Assembly (NCBI GenBank): GCA_009733775.1 | Contig: WOGZ01000045.1 | Coordinates: 62,001-126,000, forward strand | DNA length: 64,000 bases | Source of the DNA: Alectoria sarmentosa | Lineage: Eukaryota > Ascomycota > Lecanoromycetes > Lecanorales > Parmeliaceae | Direction: 5' to 3' | Shown: positions 34,192 to 46,061 of the stretch, one piece after another | Numbering within the stretch: the first letter of the stretch is position 1 | Layout of the letters: each line of letters starts with the position of its first letter | Position numbers and translations under genes: made by a program | Notes under the pieces: generated by a model | Database searches by the model: none | Seen by the model: the letters and a program-made list of their open reading frames with translations, nothing else | Told to the model about the DNA's origin: nothing

Positions 34192-35364
34192 ACATGACCT
34201 CATTGTTGTAGTTTAGTAATATATTTGAGGGATACGCTATATGTCTCTCTAACATGCTTCTGCAATCTCAGAATGATGGAAACCGCAAGGTCAGTTCCGA
34301 CAGCCTGTAAGCACCCAACCGTGTTAATCTGGCACCCTTCAAACAGTGTCTCTGCCGCCTCATAGATGTATTGCCATGTCGCTTGCGCATTGACTCCATG
34401 CGCAGCGGCTGGGATTTTGGGTATGTCGCCCACGTCTGCATGGAAAGCGATGGTGGATTTGCAGGTCAAGTCTTCGTCTACAGTATCCTACCGTTAGTAT
34501 GAGGCCTTGACTTTCAAGCTGTATGGAATGAGCAGCAGGGGTAATTTTCCGTTGTGGACTGGTGCGGATATTGATCGCCTGTTCGAGGCCCCAAAAATCT
34601 GGCACACCGGTGGTTGCTTTGGCCGAGGCTGAGGTCCGCTCGTAGCGTGAATTGTTGGACTGATTCTGGACCGTCGGGGGGGGGCCTTGAAGCCGATAGG
34701 GTCTTCGGTCCAGTCGGTGTCCGCGTCGCGGCGCCAGGCCTTGTGTTGGAGTTCAAAGGGGTAGTGTGAAGGGGTGGGGAGTTGATGACGCTGCTTTAGC
34801 AATCTGCACGCAAAGGAACATGAGAAGAGGGAAGGGGATGTTTCTATGTCGAGAGTAGGGAAATGACATTTCGAGAAAGTGACCAAATGGGGTTGGATTC
34901 AAAGAAAATTGAATACTGAAAACGAGTACGTGAGTGCAGGAGTGAAGCGCTGCTCAGCATCCCAGTAACTCGCCTCAGCGTTAGGAGACCATAGAGTTCA
35001 AGCACGCAACGTCCGCCTGGCGAATCCAAATCCATCGAGTAGAGCAAAAACGAAAACTCAGCAAGCCGGAGGAAAAGAGGTCGACTAGCTCCATGGTACA
35101 CGAGGCGATGTGTGGAAGACACCAGCGAGGAAGACAGCGCTCACCAGCATGTCAGAGACAGAAAACATTACAGCTATATCGACCAGTCTATCTTTTTCGT
35201 ACGACATATTTCTAGTCACTAAAGTCGTGATCAATGCTAACATTCTAGTGCTTTCATCACAATTCGCAAGCCAAGAAAGCTGTAGATGCTCCATGGGTCC
35301 CGACTCAGCTCTCGCACAGTGTTACGCCTTTCCCTCCAAGATGAGGGTAGCAAACGCACACAGC
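34192..35364. other. Spacer with an unclear minus-strand ORF region; no supported gene
   Basis: Two minus-strand open frames (34200-34605 and 34494-34886) overlap around a run of nine G at 34676-34684; adding or removing one base there would fuse them. Their composition (Pro, Arg, Ser) gives no family. Could be a decayed gene or chance. Confidence 0.35.
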
Positions 35365-37119
35365 CTAGCCATTCAGATAGCTCCTTATAGCACCTATGGA
35401 GTGTGTACGATGTCAACAACAGCATGATGGACAAGGACTAAGCTAACATGATGCACTCACCTTGGAGCTTAGTAGCGCCCTCTCCCAACACGTTCGTAAG
35501 GTTTTCCAGGTCATCCCCGGCCGTGACCCCAAATTTTCGTACGAAGTCCCTCGCAGCGCCCTCCAGATCTCCGTAATTACCATATTCGTCCGCCTGCGGG
35601 ATGTCATCCTCGGGTCGCCCGAAATAAGCATTGCTGCTAATAGAGCTGGCGCCTTCAAAGCCTTGGAGACGCTGCTTGGCTTCAGTCTGTGCGGATGGGT
35701 CGAAGTTGTTGCGACCAAAGAATTCATCGGACGAGATGCCTTTCTGGGTGCCGAACTTTTGGCGGGCGTATTCCTCGTCATCATCTAGAGAAAGATGAGT
35801 ATTTGCTAACATTTGAGGACAACGGTGGATGCTTGATCCCGACTTACCTTCTTCAACGGCTCTGCTGGCGCCCACAAATCCAAAGACCTTCTTGGATGCA
35901 GCCGCGGCCGGCTTGCTTCCTCCCACCTGGCCAAAACCAAGACGACCCATACCCATACCTAGTCGTTCCATCTCGCTTTTTGTACGCTCATGCTTTGGCA
36001 CGCCGTAGCCTTTGACTGGGTTCACTGGAGTCGGAGCAGCGATCTTAGTCTTATCACTCATGCTGGCGGACCTGACTGTCTTCTGTACTACGGCTTCGGC
36101 TTCAGGGTCGTAACCGAGCTTTTCTATCCGTTCAGCCTCTTCTTTCGCTTTCTTCTCTGCGGCCTCAAAATCTACGACTTCTGCTCCTCCAAGCTTTTTT
36201 GCGCCTAGCTTCTGCGTCTTCTTTGCTCCCAAAACATTTGTTTTCCGAGGGACGCCAATTGCTGTGGATTTACGGATGACGGCTGATGGTACCGCGCGTG
36301 ACGGTGCTAGGGATGATTCGCTCTCAGAGCTTCGAAGTGGTGATTTCGATCGTGGTGCGCTGTTGCTACTAGTACCAGGATTAAGGAAAGGCGACGCTGT
36401 GCGGCTGACTACGGGTGGGGTCTGCGTTCTTGAGGGTGGATTGCTTGGACGTTTGATTGAAGGTTTGTCCCAAGATGAAAAGAAGTCGTCTCCTGGTTCT
36501 GCAGGGGTCGACATTCCATCTGTTGGCGTTGCGGCAACGATGTCCGTGACTATGACTTCCTCCGGATATCTGAAATTGGCTTAGCTAGATCCTATATCAA
36601 AGCAACGCGTAGCATACTCCCGAGCATCTGCCGCTGCTCTTTTTTTCAATTCGTCCTTATATTTTGTTGCTGCAGTGGACGTATATTTGGTTTTTGGATC
36701 TTTACTTGCAAGTGCTGCTGTTCCACCATGCGATTGGAAATATTTGGTAGCAGATTCATTGCCCCCAACCTTCATAATACGTAATTGGTCCCATTGCCAA
36801 ACTGTATAGATCTCGGGTCAGCTGTTGTTCAAGGGAGACCATTTAACATTCGTACCATCGAGATTTGTTGATCTTACAAAGGAAATATGCACCCCCAGGT
36901 TTCGGTGATTAGAGGAGCAGTCGAGGCACAGGTATATACCTAATGGTACTGATGACCACGTGGGGTTCTTCGTACCGCAGTCAAAGCATACCTATAGCCT
37001 CTTAGCTCATACGTACAGTGAAGCTCTAGGACCTGATGCTCATCTACTTTGTTCGCAGGCTTCGTCTTCAGCTTCTCAAAAATCTTTTGCGATTGCGCTT
37101 TAGTTGCGGAGGAGCTCAT
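35365..37119 (-). CDS. GLO3: GLO3-type ArfGAP
   Basis: GTPase-activating protein for Arf1 in COPI retrograde transport from Golgi to ER. Six exons (37119-37048, 36991-36856, 36801-36618, 36569-35848, 35784-35461, 35393-35365) give 488 aa with exact closure; introns are 48-67 bp. The ArfGAP zinc finger is assembled across introns: VCFDCGTKNPTWSSVPLGIY, LCLDCSSNHRNLGVHISFVR (CX2C-X16-CX2C, with the catalytic Arg in HISFVR), then NLDVWQWDQLRIMKVGGNES. Middle is Ser/Pro/Lys-rich with KLGAKKLGG (BoCCS-like region). The C-terminal Glo3 motifs are GISSDEFFGRNNFDPSAQTE and SSISSNAYFGRPEDD, followed by an amphipathic end (GATKLQGAIRSYLNG) supplied by the tiny last exon. Divergent from TIM21 with 290 bp between starts. 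Confidence 0.95.
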
Positions 37120-37409
37120 TGTGCCGTATTAGATAGTGTCTTCGACATGGGCGGATTGAGAGGGAACTAGGGCAAGCGATTGTAGCAGCCAGCAAAGAGG
37201 CTCCTACACCTACTGTTCTATGAGAAACGTGTTCGTGAAACATCAAGGCAAAGAGGCCTCGAATACAGTGGCTCAGCATGCCAAGACCTCGGTCTAGCGT
37301 AAATTACGTAAAATACGGAGTACACAATCCAAAGCAAGAACCCCGTCTCCGCCTGGTTCCTTGTCCCTTGTCCACTAACAGAAGTCCATGCCCTTTTTTG
37401 TGAAGGTCG
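37120..37409. promoter_or_regulatory. Divergent promoter GLO3 / TIM21
   Basis: 290 bp between the two start codons, so both promoters must lie here. No specific element could be assigned with confidence. Confidence 0.6.
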
Positions 37410-38575
37410 ATGATGCCGTACATTACAGTATTTGGCGCTCGCCTTGGGGCAGCAGTAGCTGCTAAATTTCCACAACAGCTCCTCTCAACCAAGATTGTAA
37501 GGCGCAAGTGCTTGCCATCTGTCAGTCACAGATACTATGCTACATCAAACACTCTGGCGGGAACTACAAAACCGTTGTCCAGAAAGCAAGTAACCATCGG
37601 GAATGATGATGGTAGAGTTCCATGGGGGCAATTGTCAGCGGGAGAAAAGGTTTCACGCACAACCCAGCAGACTTTCAACTTCGGAGTGATTCTCGCTGGA
37701 GCAGTCGGCCTTGTATGACGGGCTTTTCACTCCCTTGGTACGTTGCTGACTCAGGTGAGGCTGCTGTTAGCTACTATCTCTACATCGACGTCTTCTCCTC
37801 CGACAGTAAAACCAGACACTTCAATCGCGCGGTTGACAGGATCCGAGCAGACCCTCGTGCAATCGATTTGCTTGGGTCTGGTCAAACGATCAGGGCCTTT
37901 GGAGAGCCCACGGCAAGCAAATGGTCAAGGAATCGACCGATTGCGTAAGCAAGGACATCCTCTCATTAACCATACCAAGAGCTCATGATTGGGGTCTAGC
38001 TCGAACACCCATACAGACGGCACTGGCATCGAGCACTTTCAGATGCACTTCAACGTACCTAAAGGATCCCTCACATGGCATCTACCTTGAAATGTGACTG
38101 ACATCCGACTAGGTCGTAGGCTCAGAGCGGTCTGGAATCGTGAACTTACATATGGTGAAAGGCCCAGGCTACGCAGACTGGGACTATCGAGTTTTCGCAC
38201 TCGATGTGCCAGGTATGAGCTCTATACCTCTGAAATGCATAAAGTCGCAAGAACTCAATGACATACAGGCCAGCCTAGACTCTATCTCGAAGGCGGTGAT
38301 GCTACTACAGAAAAGAAGAAACCGGGCTTTAAAATGCTAGGAGTCCAGGTACGTACATTTCGGAGTAAATCCTTCCTATTTGGCGGCAAATTGGGGTCCC
38401 GTGCTATATCTCGGGAGCATACAGCTTCTTTATCCTAAATAACTATCTTGTTACTCGGCTGAAACGCCATGTTCCGGCAGCGAAGAGATCCTTCTGCCCT
38501 CTTTAAGTGTCTTGTTTCTTGGCTATTTGCGTAGAAAGAGCAACGCTGACCCCAAACACTACGTAGTGGAGATGA
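37410..38575 (+). CDS. TIM21: TIM21, TIM23 presequence translocase subunit
   Basis: Inner-membrane subunit linking TIM23 to the TOM complex and respiratory chain. Exons 37410-37712, 37760-37944, 38000-38054, 38113-38212, 38269-38348 and 38567-38575 give 243 aa. Basic presequence (MMPYITVFGARLGAAVAAKF with HRYYATSN), membrane segment NFGVILAGAVGLAAVSYYLY, then the intermembrane-space domain: DVFSSDSKTRHFNRAVDRIR, GEPTASKWSRNRPIA, EHFQMHFNV, GIVNLHMVKGPGYADWDYRV, QPRLYLEGGD and FKMLGVQWR. The first intron must end at GTGAG (37759), five bases after a CAG, to keep frame. The last intron is the introner-like copy C, after which only W-R-stop remains. Confidence 0.94.
38349..38566 (+). repeat. Introner-like intron copy C (in TIM21)
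   Basis: 218-bp intron. Its start GTACGTACATTTCGGAGTAA matches the NOG1 intron start GTATGTACATTTCGGAACGA; it also shares CGGGAGCA, ACTCGGC and the end block CAACGCTGAC. The last exon after it is only nine bases. Confidence 0.75.
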
Positions 38576-39614
38576 CCTTGACTACCTGAGACCACCAGTT
38601 GCCTTCTTGCAATTCATCTCGTCTCCGGTTGTGTTCCAGACCATCGGTGCCGCTTTGGGTCCATCGAATGACTGACGGCTGATCCATACGATCACCAGGT
38701 TAAGTTTGCGTTCCAGGACATACCAGCCAAGCCTCCTCAGCTCAACTTTTCGGTTGGGAAGCTCTTTGTCTCATGGAAGCCCCTGCACCTCGCAACAAAA
38801 CGTTGAACATACTAGGGAGCAAACACAACATTTTGGCGTGATCTCTTATGACCCTGACAAAGAACACTGCCGGTAGGGAACCCACAGAATGGAGTCTTTT
38901 GTCAGATCAAGAGTCTATCTGCAAGCGCTGGCGGCAAGTGTGGTTCCCAGACACCGTCTGACAACTTCATGGAATCGGATTCGTCCTTCCGAAGTCGATC
39001 AAAGCATCTGGCTTACATGACGGTCAGCTTCAACACGAAACCGGTAACGATGTCTCTCATCTGGACTTGAGAACTGGTAATTCATGTGAAACCGAAGGCA
39101 GCGTTGTATCGAATTTTCAAGGGCATCCCTTCATACCAATCACTCATTTGGTGATTGGTCGCGGAAGCGCCCTGCAAAACACGAATAGCTCGGCTAAATC
39201 TGATCAAACAACCACGGCCAAACAAAAGCATCCTCATGTAATTTTGCATACCTCTTATTATTCGAGACAAAGACTTGCTTGACATCAAACACGGAGAACA
39301 ACCATGCACATTGCGATCGCTTTCTGCGCTCGGATCGCCTTTGAGGGATCCCCAGTGGCAATGGATCTATTGTTGGCAACGTGAAGGCCGGACAATGAAT
39401 GAACATCCACCTTACCTACTAACAAAGTCTTCTCCCAAACATTTTTCATCTATCGTGACCAATAAAGAAATCCCACAATATCTTCATCTTGCCGCTCTCG
39501 CAAAACGTTTCTCTGTACAAAACTATCTCACCTTTACACACTCGACTTCTTTGACTTCGAAATTCTTCAAGCTTTCAATACTGCTATCTCTGCTGTGCAG
39601 ACGCATCTCTCACC
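38576..39614. other. Spacer between TIM21 and SUR7-family gene; no gene seen
   Basis: About 1.04 kb. Short ORFs only. The final part should contain the promoter of the downstream membrane-protein gene. Confidence 0.45.
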
Positions 39615-40828
39615 ATGCGCACTTCCAACGTCATCAAGCGTCGATGGGCACTCGTCCCATTGCTCTTTATCATAACCGCTTACATTCTCTCTATGCTCTG
39701 CATCTTTGCGTAAGTCTACTCTTCCCCCTATACTGTAATTATGGTCGTGAGACACTTTTCGGGATTATGCCACTCGCCGTCTTTGTCTTACGATTCGATT
39801 TTTGTATTGAGCGTCTGCTAATTCAATTTTTTTTGAAGTGGCTCAAAGCGCGGATACCTCGAGGATGCGGATCTCTTCACGGTAAGTCATTGCGTAATCA
39901 CGCCTTTCCTTCTCACATTACTGACACGGAGTCAGCTCAATACTTCGATGCTCGGCCGCACGACTTTGGATACATCTAAGACTTCGTCATCGATCCTGAA
40001 ATCCCTCACGAATACGATTCAAAAGGACGTGAATGAGGCCATTTCTGACGTGGCCAAAATCCTCAATATTCACGATTTTTACAGCGCCCACATCCTAGAC
40101 TATTGCGAGGTACGTCCTGTAATTTCCTGCTCACCACTCAACAGAAAGACACATGTTGACTCTACTATTACGACAGGGCTTTTACACTCCATCCCCCACT
40201 GCTAATCTAACCTCCCAACCCTCCAAAAATATTACCTACTGCTCCAATGAAGCCTCTTTTTTTCATTTTGACCCGGGAGCTGTTATCCAGAATGAGCTCA
40301 AGCCGGGCATTAACCTTACAGATCTGAAATGGCCATCTGCAATTCAAGACGGCGTACACGCTGTGGAGGACGCTACCGATATCATGTTTGTCCTCTACTT
40401 CATTGGAGCAGCTACCACAGGTGTGGCCCTCATTGCGGCCCTGGTTGGGGTCAGAGAGGTGTGGCCGTACAGAGTTATCATCTGTCTCATGCTGTCATCG
40501 GTATGTCATCCGCGAGTCTTTCCAGAAGCCCAAAACCTGGCTAAAGATGTGGTTGCTGACTTCGTAGCTCGCTTTTGGCTCCCTTCTCCTTGCCTCATCC
40601 ATTGCGACCATCGTCATCGGTAAAGTGGTCAACGCAATCAACGAACATGGCAACGACATCGGTGTCTACGCATACAAGGGGCAGACTTTCATTAATATGA
40701 CGTGGGCAGCGACGCTGTTGGTGTTGATCACAGGCTTCATGTGGTCATATGAGTTTATACAGGAAAGGAAAGGAGCGGCAATAGTACAAAAAGGCGAAGA
40801 GTACCTGGAGGAGGAGGAGCAGAGGTAG
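39615..40828 (+). CDS. SUR7/PalI-family membrane protein
   Basis: Four-membrane-segment protein of the claudin-like SUR7/PalI family, typically found in eisosomes or at the cell cortex. Exons 39615-39709, 39839-39881, 39936-40109, 40177-40500 and 40568-40828 give 298 aa. TM1 is WALVPLLFIITAYILSMLCI; a long extracellular loop follows with DFYSAHILDYCEGFYTPSPT, NLTSQPSKNITYCSNEASFF (glycosylation sites and a Cys pair) and PGINL; then TM2 IMFVLYFIGAATTGVALIAA, TM3 LAFGSLLLASSIATIVIGKV and TM4 FINMTWAATLLVLITGFMWS. The acidic tail ends EEYLEEEEQR. The gene next downstream is on the same strand but appears independent. Confidence 0.9.
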
Positions 40829-41323
40829 CGGGGCTTCCTAATTGCGAATCAACGAGAAACACCAAGCGTTTCTAGAAAATTGTGTATGCGATTACTCCGT
40901 AGCTTGCGGCATTCATGCCTGATGTGAGAAAATGGAGATTTGTTCACCTACTGATATCCAAGACCGTAAGAATCCAAACGAAAAGTCAATTAAATTGAAT
41001 CGACAGCCCAACCAGCAATCAAACAAAATTGGCTGGTATAGTGGAGGCTTCTTGCCATATGCGGCAAAATGTTGAAATATTGGACTGTAGGGCAGGCACG
41101 GGTTTTGTTTACCGCTCTTTAAAACCCCCCCACCTTTGTACATATCACCTCTTTTCTCAAAAAATTACTCAACAACACCTCCTGTCTTCCTACATTACAC
41201 TCCCAAGTGCAAGATTTCTCATTTGCTTTTTCTACCTCCAACCCTTAGCCTACAAGTCACTCCCCTTCTAGCAACACAAACGGTCCTCTCACCAATCACA
41301 AAAGAAGGATCCTGCTCCTCAAG
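40829..41323. promoter_or_regulatory. Upstream region of mannitol-1-phosphate dehydrogenase
   Basis: 495 bp with C-rich and pyrimidine-rich stretches and a TTTAAAA box near 41119 about 200 bp before the ATG. No gene seen. Confidence 0.45.
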
Positions 41324-42631
41324 ATGGGACTTAAAGCTGTTCACTTTGGAGGTGGGAATATTGGTCGTGGCTTCGTCGGCGAGAAGCTGTGTGAGTCCGG
41401 CTTTGAGGTATTGCACACCCCCCCTCCCAAAAGTATTGACAAAGGATGTCCGCTAAACCTCTCATCCTGCAGGTTGTCTTCGTCGATGTCATGGACAAGC
41501 TCATTGAGCAGCTCCAGCAGACCAAGAGTTACACAGTGACCGAGATTGGAGGGGACGGTGAAAAGGTCAACACCATCAGCAATTATCGTGCCATCAACTC
41601 CAAGACCCACGAGAAAGATGCCGTCGAGGAAATCTCCAGTGCCGACTTGGTGAGCTGAATTGAGCGGAGCTGAGCTGCCACGCACGTCGTCGATGACCTG
41701 AGACTATAACTAACGCTGCGTCCAGGTCACCTGCGCTGTCGGCCCCACCATCCTTAAGTTCATTGCTCCTGTCATCGCTAAGGCTATCGACTCTCGCACT
41801 GCCTCTACACCAATTGCTGTCATTGCCTGCGAGAACATGATTGGGGCTACCGATAAACTCGCAGAGTTCATCAAGGACCCTAAGAACACACCGGAAGACC
41901 GTCTCTCCTCCATCAGCGAGCGTGCCCGCTTCGCCAACTCTGCCATCGATCGTATTGTTCCAGGTCAAGATCCCGACGCCGGCCTCAACGTCAAGATTGA
42001 AGCCTTCTACGAATGGGTTGTTGACAAGACGCCTTTTGCCCCTCATGGCCCACCAAAAGTCGAAGCCATCAAATGGGTCGACGACCTTGTGCCATACATT
42101 GAGCGCAAGCTCTTCACCGTCAATACCGGCCACGCAGCCGCCGCCTACTATGGATATGCTCGTGGGAAGAAGACCATTGCTGAAGCACTTGAGGACAAAG
42201 AGATCCATGAGATGGTGCGTGAGTCTCTAGCTGAAACATCTCATTTGATTGTGAACAAGCACGGTATCTCGACTTCCGAGCAGAAAGGCTACGTGGAGAA
42301 AATCATCAAGCGTATCTCAAATCCACATCTTGAGGACGTGGTGGAGCGTGTGGGCCGTGCTCCTCTGAGGAAGCTTGGCCGTTATGAGCGATTCGTGGGA
42401 CCAGCGCATCACTTGGCGGAACAAGGTGACAAGTACACCGCGCTCTTGGGAGCGATGGAGCAAGCCTTCAACTTTGTGGATGTTGAAGGCGATGACGAGA
42501 GCACGGAATTGGGCAAGATACTGAAGAGCATGGATGCACCGAGCGTGGTGAGCAAAGTCTGTGGTCTAGAGAAGAATGACCAGATGTTTGGCAAGGTCCA
42601 GTCCATCGTGGAGAGGGTGCAAAAGAAGTAG
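41324..42631 (+). CDS. mpdA: Mannitol-1-phosphate 5-dehydrogenase
   Basis: NAD-dependent enzyme reducing fructose-6-phosphate to mannitol-1-phosphate, the main fungal route to mannitol. Exons 41324-41407, 41473-41649 and 41726-42631 give 388 aa, the usual fungal length. The dinucleotide-binding N-terminus is KAVHFGGGNIGRGFVGEKLC, continued after intron 1 by VVFVDVMDKLI. Later blocks include TCAVGPTILKFIAPVIAKAI, AVIACENMIGATDKL, the catalytic-region RKLFTVNTGHAAAAYYGYAR, and RVGRAPLRKLGRYERFVGPA. Strong match to polyol-specific long-chain dehydrogenases. Confidence 0.97.
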
Positions 42632-43406
42632 ATGCACCTGGCAAGGACATGGCTTGATGCCTAGAAAAGTACGGAGTCATGAGTGAAAAGCACTCATTTA
42701 GAAAGCTACAGGTATCCGATCAGAGAGCATCTTCTTCTGCACTTGACAGTCTCCTCCTTGCGTGATGACCTCTCAACAATGATCCAGTGTTGAATGGTGC
42801 CCTTCGATAGGCTGTTCAGGACTCGATATCTCACCGGTATGCCCTTTCACTATTGGTCCCACGTACTAGTACCCTGCATCGCCCTCGAGACTAGATTACA
42901 ATACTCACAACGACACTCCAGAAGGTGTGTTCAGGGAGATTGTCTCGAGCCAGAGGGACTCTCAATTCGGAGGCTTGCCGCAAGTGCAAGCAACGCTGTG
43001 AAATCCAATCATGCCAGCTTGTTCGATGCTCCTTGTGCCATAATTACATAAAATTGGCACTATTGTTTCCCTTTCCACTGACCCTCCATATGGCAGCGTG
43101 CCAATCTCAGAAGCCGGAGTCATGGATACTTGAGATCTCAACGCCTGCAATGAAGATGGTGAGTTCTCCATTGCTAGACTATGTTAATAGCTCTTTCCCC
43201 TACAGTCTAATCTATCTTTGGGCGGCAACATCACTCTAAAATCTTTGACACAAACTTACCTTGATTTGCAAAAACTGCCCCACAGACATACTTCTCATCA
43301 TCTTCTGCATTCTACCCTCTTCCTAACTCGAGATTTCAACTTACACTAGGTAAGCGGCCTGGCATTACCAAATCACGGCACAAGCATCCGCAATTCCAAA
43401 GCATCA
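42632..43406. other. Spacer with a zinc-cluster-like fragment
   Basis: At about 42970-43050 one frame reads EACRKCKQRCEIQSCQLVRC then SLC, resembling a fungal Zn(II)2Cys6 cluster but with wrong spacing (CX2CX3CX4CX4CX2C). It may be a decayed cluster or belong to unresolved upstream exons of the 43407 gene. Otherwise nothing seen. Confidence 0.35.
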
Positions 43407-45061
43407 ATGCTGAATTTGTATACCCTCGCAATATCGCGCCGCCACTCACCATTCCTCATTGATATCTTCAAGGCACATGAAGAGACTGCAACATTTGCAA
43501 TTCAACTGGCTGGTAACATCCCTAACACTCTGAACTCGTCTGTGGCTGATACTCTCGTATGTACTATCAGCCAGACTCGACCGCCCGTTCTGATCCGTAC
43601 CTGGGATTCACATATAGCAATAGACCGCCTGCTATCTGGCCTTTTCGGTCTCTTCGAATCTCCAACTCTTAACAAAACCAGCATGTCTGAGTGGGAAACC
43701 CCCCGTCAACGGCTCCTGAATTACAGTGAGCCGAGTGCCACAGGACGTGATCTTGGGGTCATCAATCGGAAATACTTTGAGCCGTCTGCATGGGAGCCGC
43801 TGCTCAGCACTGAGATGGGCCGGGGCCAGTATAGCAAGTTCGTGGCTTCGATGATTGAGCGAATCCGAGCAAAGGAGAGCAGCTATGACGAAATCAGGAA
43901 ATTCGTTCATCTCGTCGCTACGGAGCATAATTGGGACTTCATGAAGGTTGCCATGCCTTATCTCCCGGAGTTGAAAGAGCAGTAGTGAGCCTGCCTATAT
44001 TCCAATTGAAGTCGACTTAGAGAAAATAATCGCTGACAGCCCGCAGCCCTCATGACACGAAAAACTTCGAAATAGCGCTTCTGTTCCTTCTGAAGCCCAA
44101 ATTACGCCGTAGGAGCATCAAGGAGATCCAGAATGCTATGCCTGCACCCAACACATACGAAACTGGCTTGAGCAAGACAGAAGAGCAGTTGCTGAGGCGG
44201 GATTTCTTTGGGCCAAATCGAGGAGCGGTGGATTCTCCTGGCATGACCCGTCTCTTCAAATCAACACTAGAGCTGGGGTATCCACAATCGGGTGAGAAAG
44301 ATCAGAGCACCTTGATCTACAAAGCGCTCACTTCTATCCTAGCTCTGGATCAATCCATGCGCGAAGCTAAAGAACGAGGCACCGACATCGAGCGCTGTTC
44401 CGAAGGTCTACCAATGAACATGCTGATGCCAGACGCTCATACTCGACCTGACAAGTTCTCATCGTCAACCCATAACCATGGGTCCCGGATTTCAAGTCCC
44501 AGTGCTGAACCATCAATGGTTCCCTTATCGTCCGCAATCGACGTCACCGAGCCATTTGACAGCCCTCCGCGTGAGCTCCTGACAGAACTGGCGGTCGATG
44601 GAATAGACCCACCAGTACCAATTACCCCTAACAAAAGCAGTACGTCTCATGGAAAGCTGCCCAGGTTCAACAGAATTGAAGATATCGAAGAATTCCTAGC
44701 TCGCTGGGCAGACTTTCGCGACCGGCCTCAAGTGCCGTGCGACGAGGCACCTCGCATCCACTGTGGGCCAGCAGAGCGCGAAGCATTCAAGGCTTACTAC
44801 CAAGAACCTGCTAGTGTTTTCCTGAACTACTTCCATATCGTGGAACGAGCGCCAGACCCACCAATGCCAGAGCCCAGTATCAAATGGCAAGGTTGGCCGA
44901 ACTCGCCCCCGGCGCCGGTTCAAGATCCTATCGATGCTGCGCCGAAGCCAACCCTACCGGACATAATTCCAATATTAAAGCGCGAAGAGGCGCCTGAAAT
45001 GATTGCAGGCGTGACTGATATTGCGGAAGCTAGGAAGAATCGGAAAGCCTACTTCAGTTGA
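43407..45061 (+). CDS. Unrecognised 530-aa protein, two exons
   Basis: Two long frames (43407-43984 and 44047-45061) join through a 62-bp GT-AG intron; splicing reads KEQYPHDTKNFEIALLFLLK then PKLRRRSIKEIQNAMPAPNT without a break, strong support for one gene. The N-half is Ser/Thr/Ile-rich with short hydrophobic stretches (FAIQLAGNIPNTLNSSVADT) and helical acidic segments (FVASMIERIRAKESSYDEIR). The C-half is Pro- and Ser-rich, hence probably disordered, with RFNRIEDIEEFLARWADFRD and YYQEPASVFLNYFHIVERAP. No signal peptide, membrane span or known domain. The frame is open a little upstream to an acceptor-like CTAG at 43345-43348, so additional 5' exons may exist. Function unknown. Confidence 0.7.
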
Positions 45062-45839
45062 GCAAAGCTTGGAATGAGGTTAGGGAGCAAAGGTGTTGCA
45101 GGAACGAGCTGGATGATGGCGAGATAGATTTCACAGGTCGCATACCAATCCACCCAATGTTTGTTCAATGCTTGTGGATAATGATATGGGATACGAAGCG
45201 GCTGCTTAGGCCTTATTGAAGGGTAAGCGCATTGTCATGACCAATCGACTAATGTCTAATCCGTGCTACAGACGACGGAATGAGTAATGACTCTGGAAGA
45301 GGCTGTTTGCCCAATCTTTAAAGGGAACGCATCAAGTATCAGCATCACAACTTGCATGAAGGATAAAGAGATACCACATGTTGGCTTTTTCCTCGTGGGT
45401 TTGGAGCCCGGCGTCTGGGTCAAGCCGTGCTTGCCAGGGACATCACGCCTGCGTCCTATATCCGCATAAGAGACATGGTAATCTATCAAGAATCCCACTA
45501 TATACACAGAAGCCTACCAAACGACCGCAGACTTCGTAATGGTTGAGCGATGAACAATCGTTCCCTCCTCCCACAGCTTCCAAGATAGCCGACCAATTAC
45601 AACAGAACGGAAGAATGGTCAGATAGTTTGTTCCTTCCATCAAGGCATCAAGCTAAATCGTAGGTCAAAATTGCTTACACCATTAACATCATTCTCGTCC
45701 GGGGAATTTCGCCCGTGATATTGCATAACATCGATTCCTCCACGCCATCCTGAAAAGCGCCACCAGAAAGCATAAGACCCTCAGAGCCCTCAAACACATG
45801 CAGCCTCTCAGCACCGTAACACAGTAGTCTGCTCCTCGA
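45062..45839. other. Spacer; no gene seen
   Basis: About 780 bp with short ORFs only; convergent 3' ends of the flanking genes. Confidence 0.45.
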
Positions 45840-46061
45840 TCACTGCTTCCTAGCCTCGCCCTGCACCTGAGGTTCGAATTTGGCTGGAGGGCTAACAACA
45901 ACAGCGTGGCGACCTGCTGGCATCCGCTTCCGACGGACAGGGCCAATCAGAATATCGTTGGCTGACTTGTACCATTGCTGCAAGGCCTCTTTGGGGGTCT
46001 TCTCCGGTGGCTGGGCTTCGGCGGACATGCCTGGGGATGCCGTTAGATTGGAGTCGTTCAT
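45840..46061 (-). CDS. Small ORF, 73 aa, hypothetical
   Basis: ATG at 46061 gives MNDSNLTASPGMSAEAQPPE then KTPKEALQQWYKSANDILIG, with a basic PVRRKRMPAGRHAVVV and a short C-terminus. Hydrophilic, helix-prone centre, no leader. Not recognised. The helical QQWYKSANDIL segment and compact size make a real small protein possible, but there is no independent support. Confidence 0.45.
   Translation of the reverse strand: MNDSNLTASPGMSAEAQPPEKTPKEALQQWYKSANDILIGPVRRKRMPAGRHAVVVSPPAKFEPQVQGEARKQ

Noticed and set aside
34200..34886. Two minus-strand frames that could fuse across a G9 run
   Set aside because: Fusion needs an unseen base change, and neither frame shows a family; mentioned only as spacer content.
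45868..45880. GGTTCGAAT-like tRNA B-box on the plus strand
   Set aside because: No matching A-box or cloverleaf at the right distance; the stretch lies inside the small ORF.
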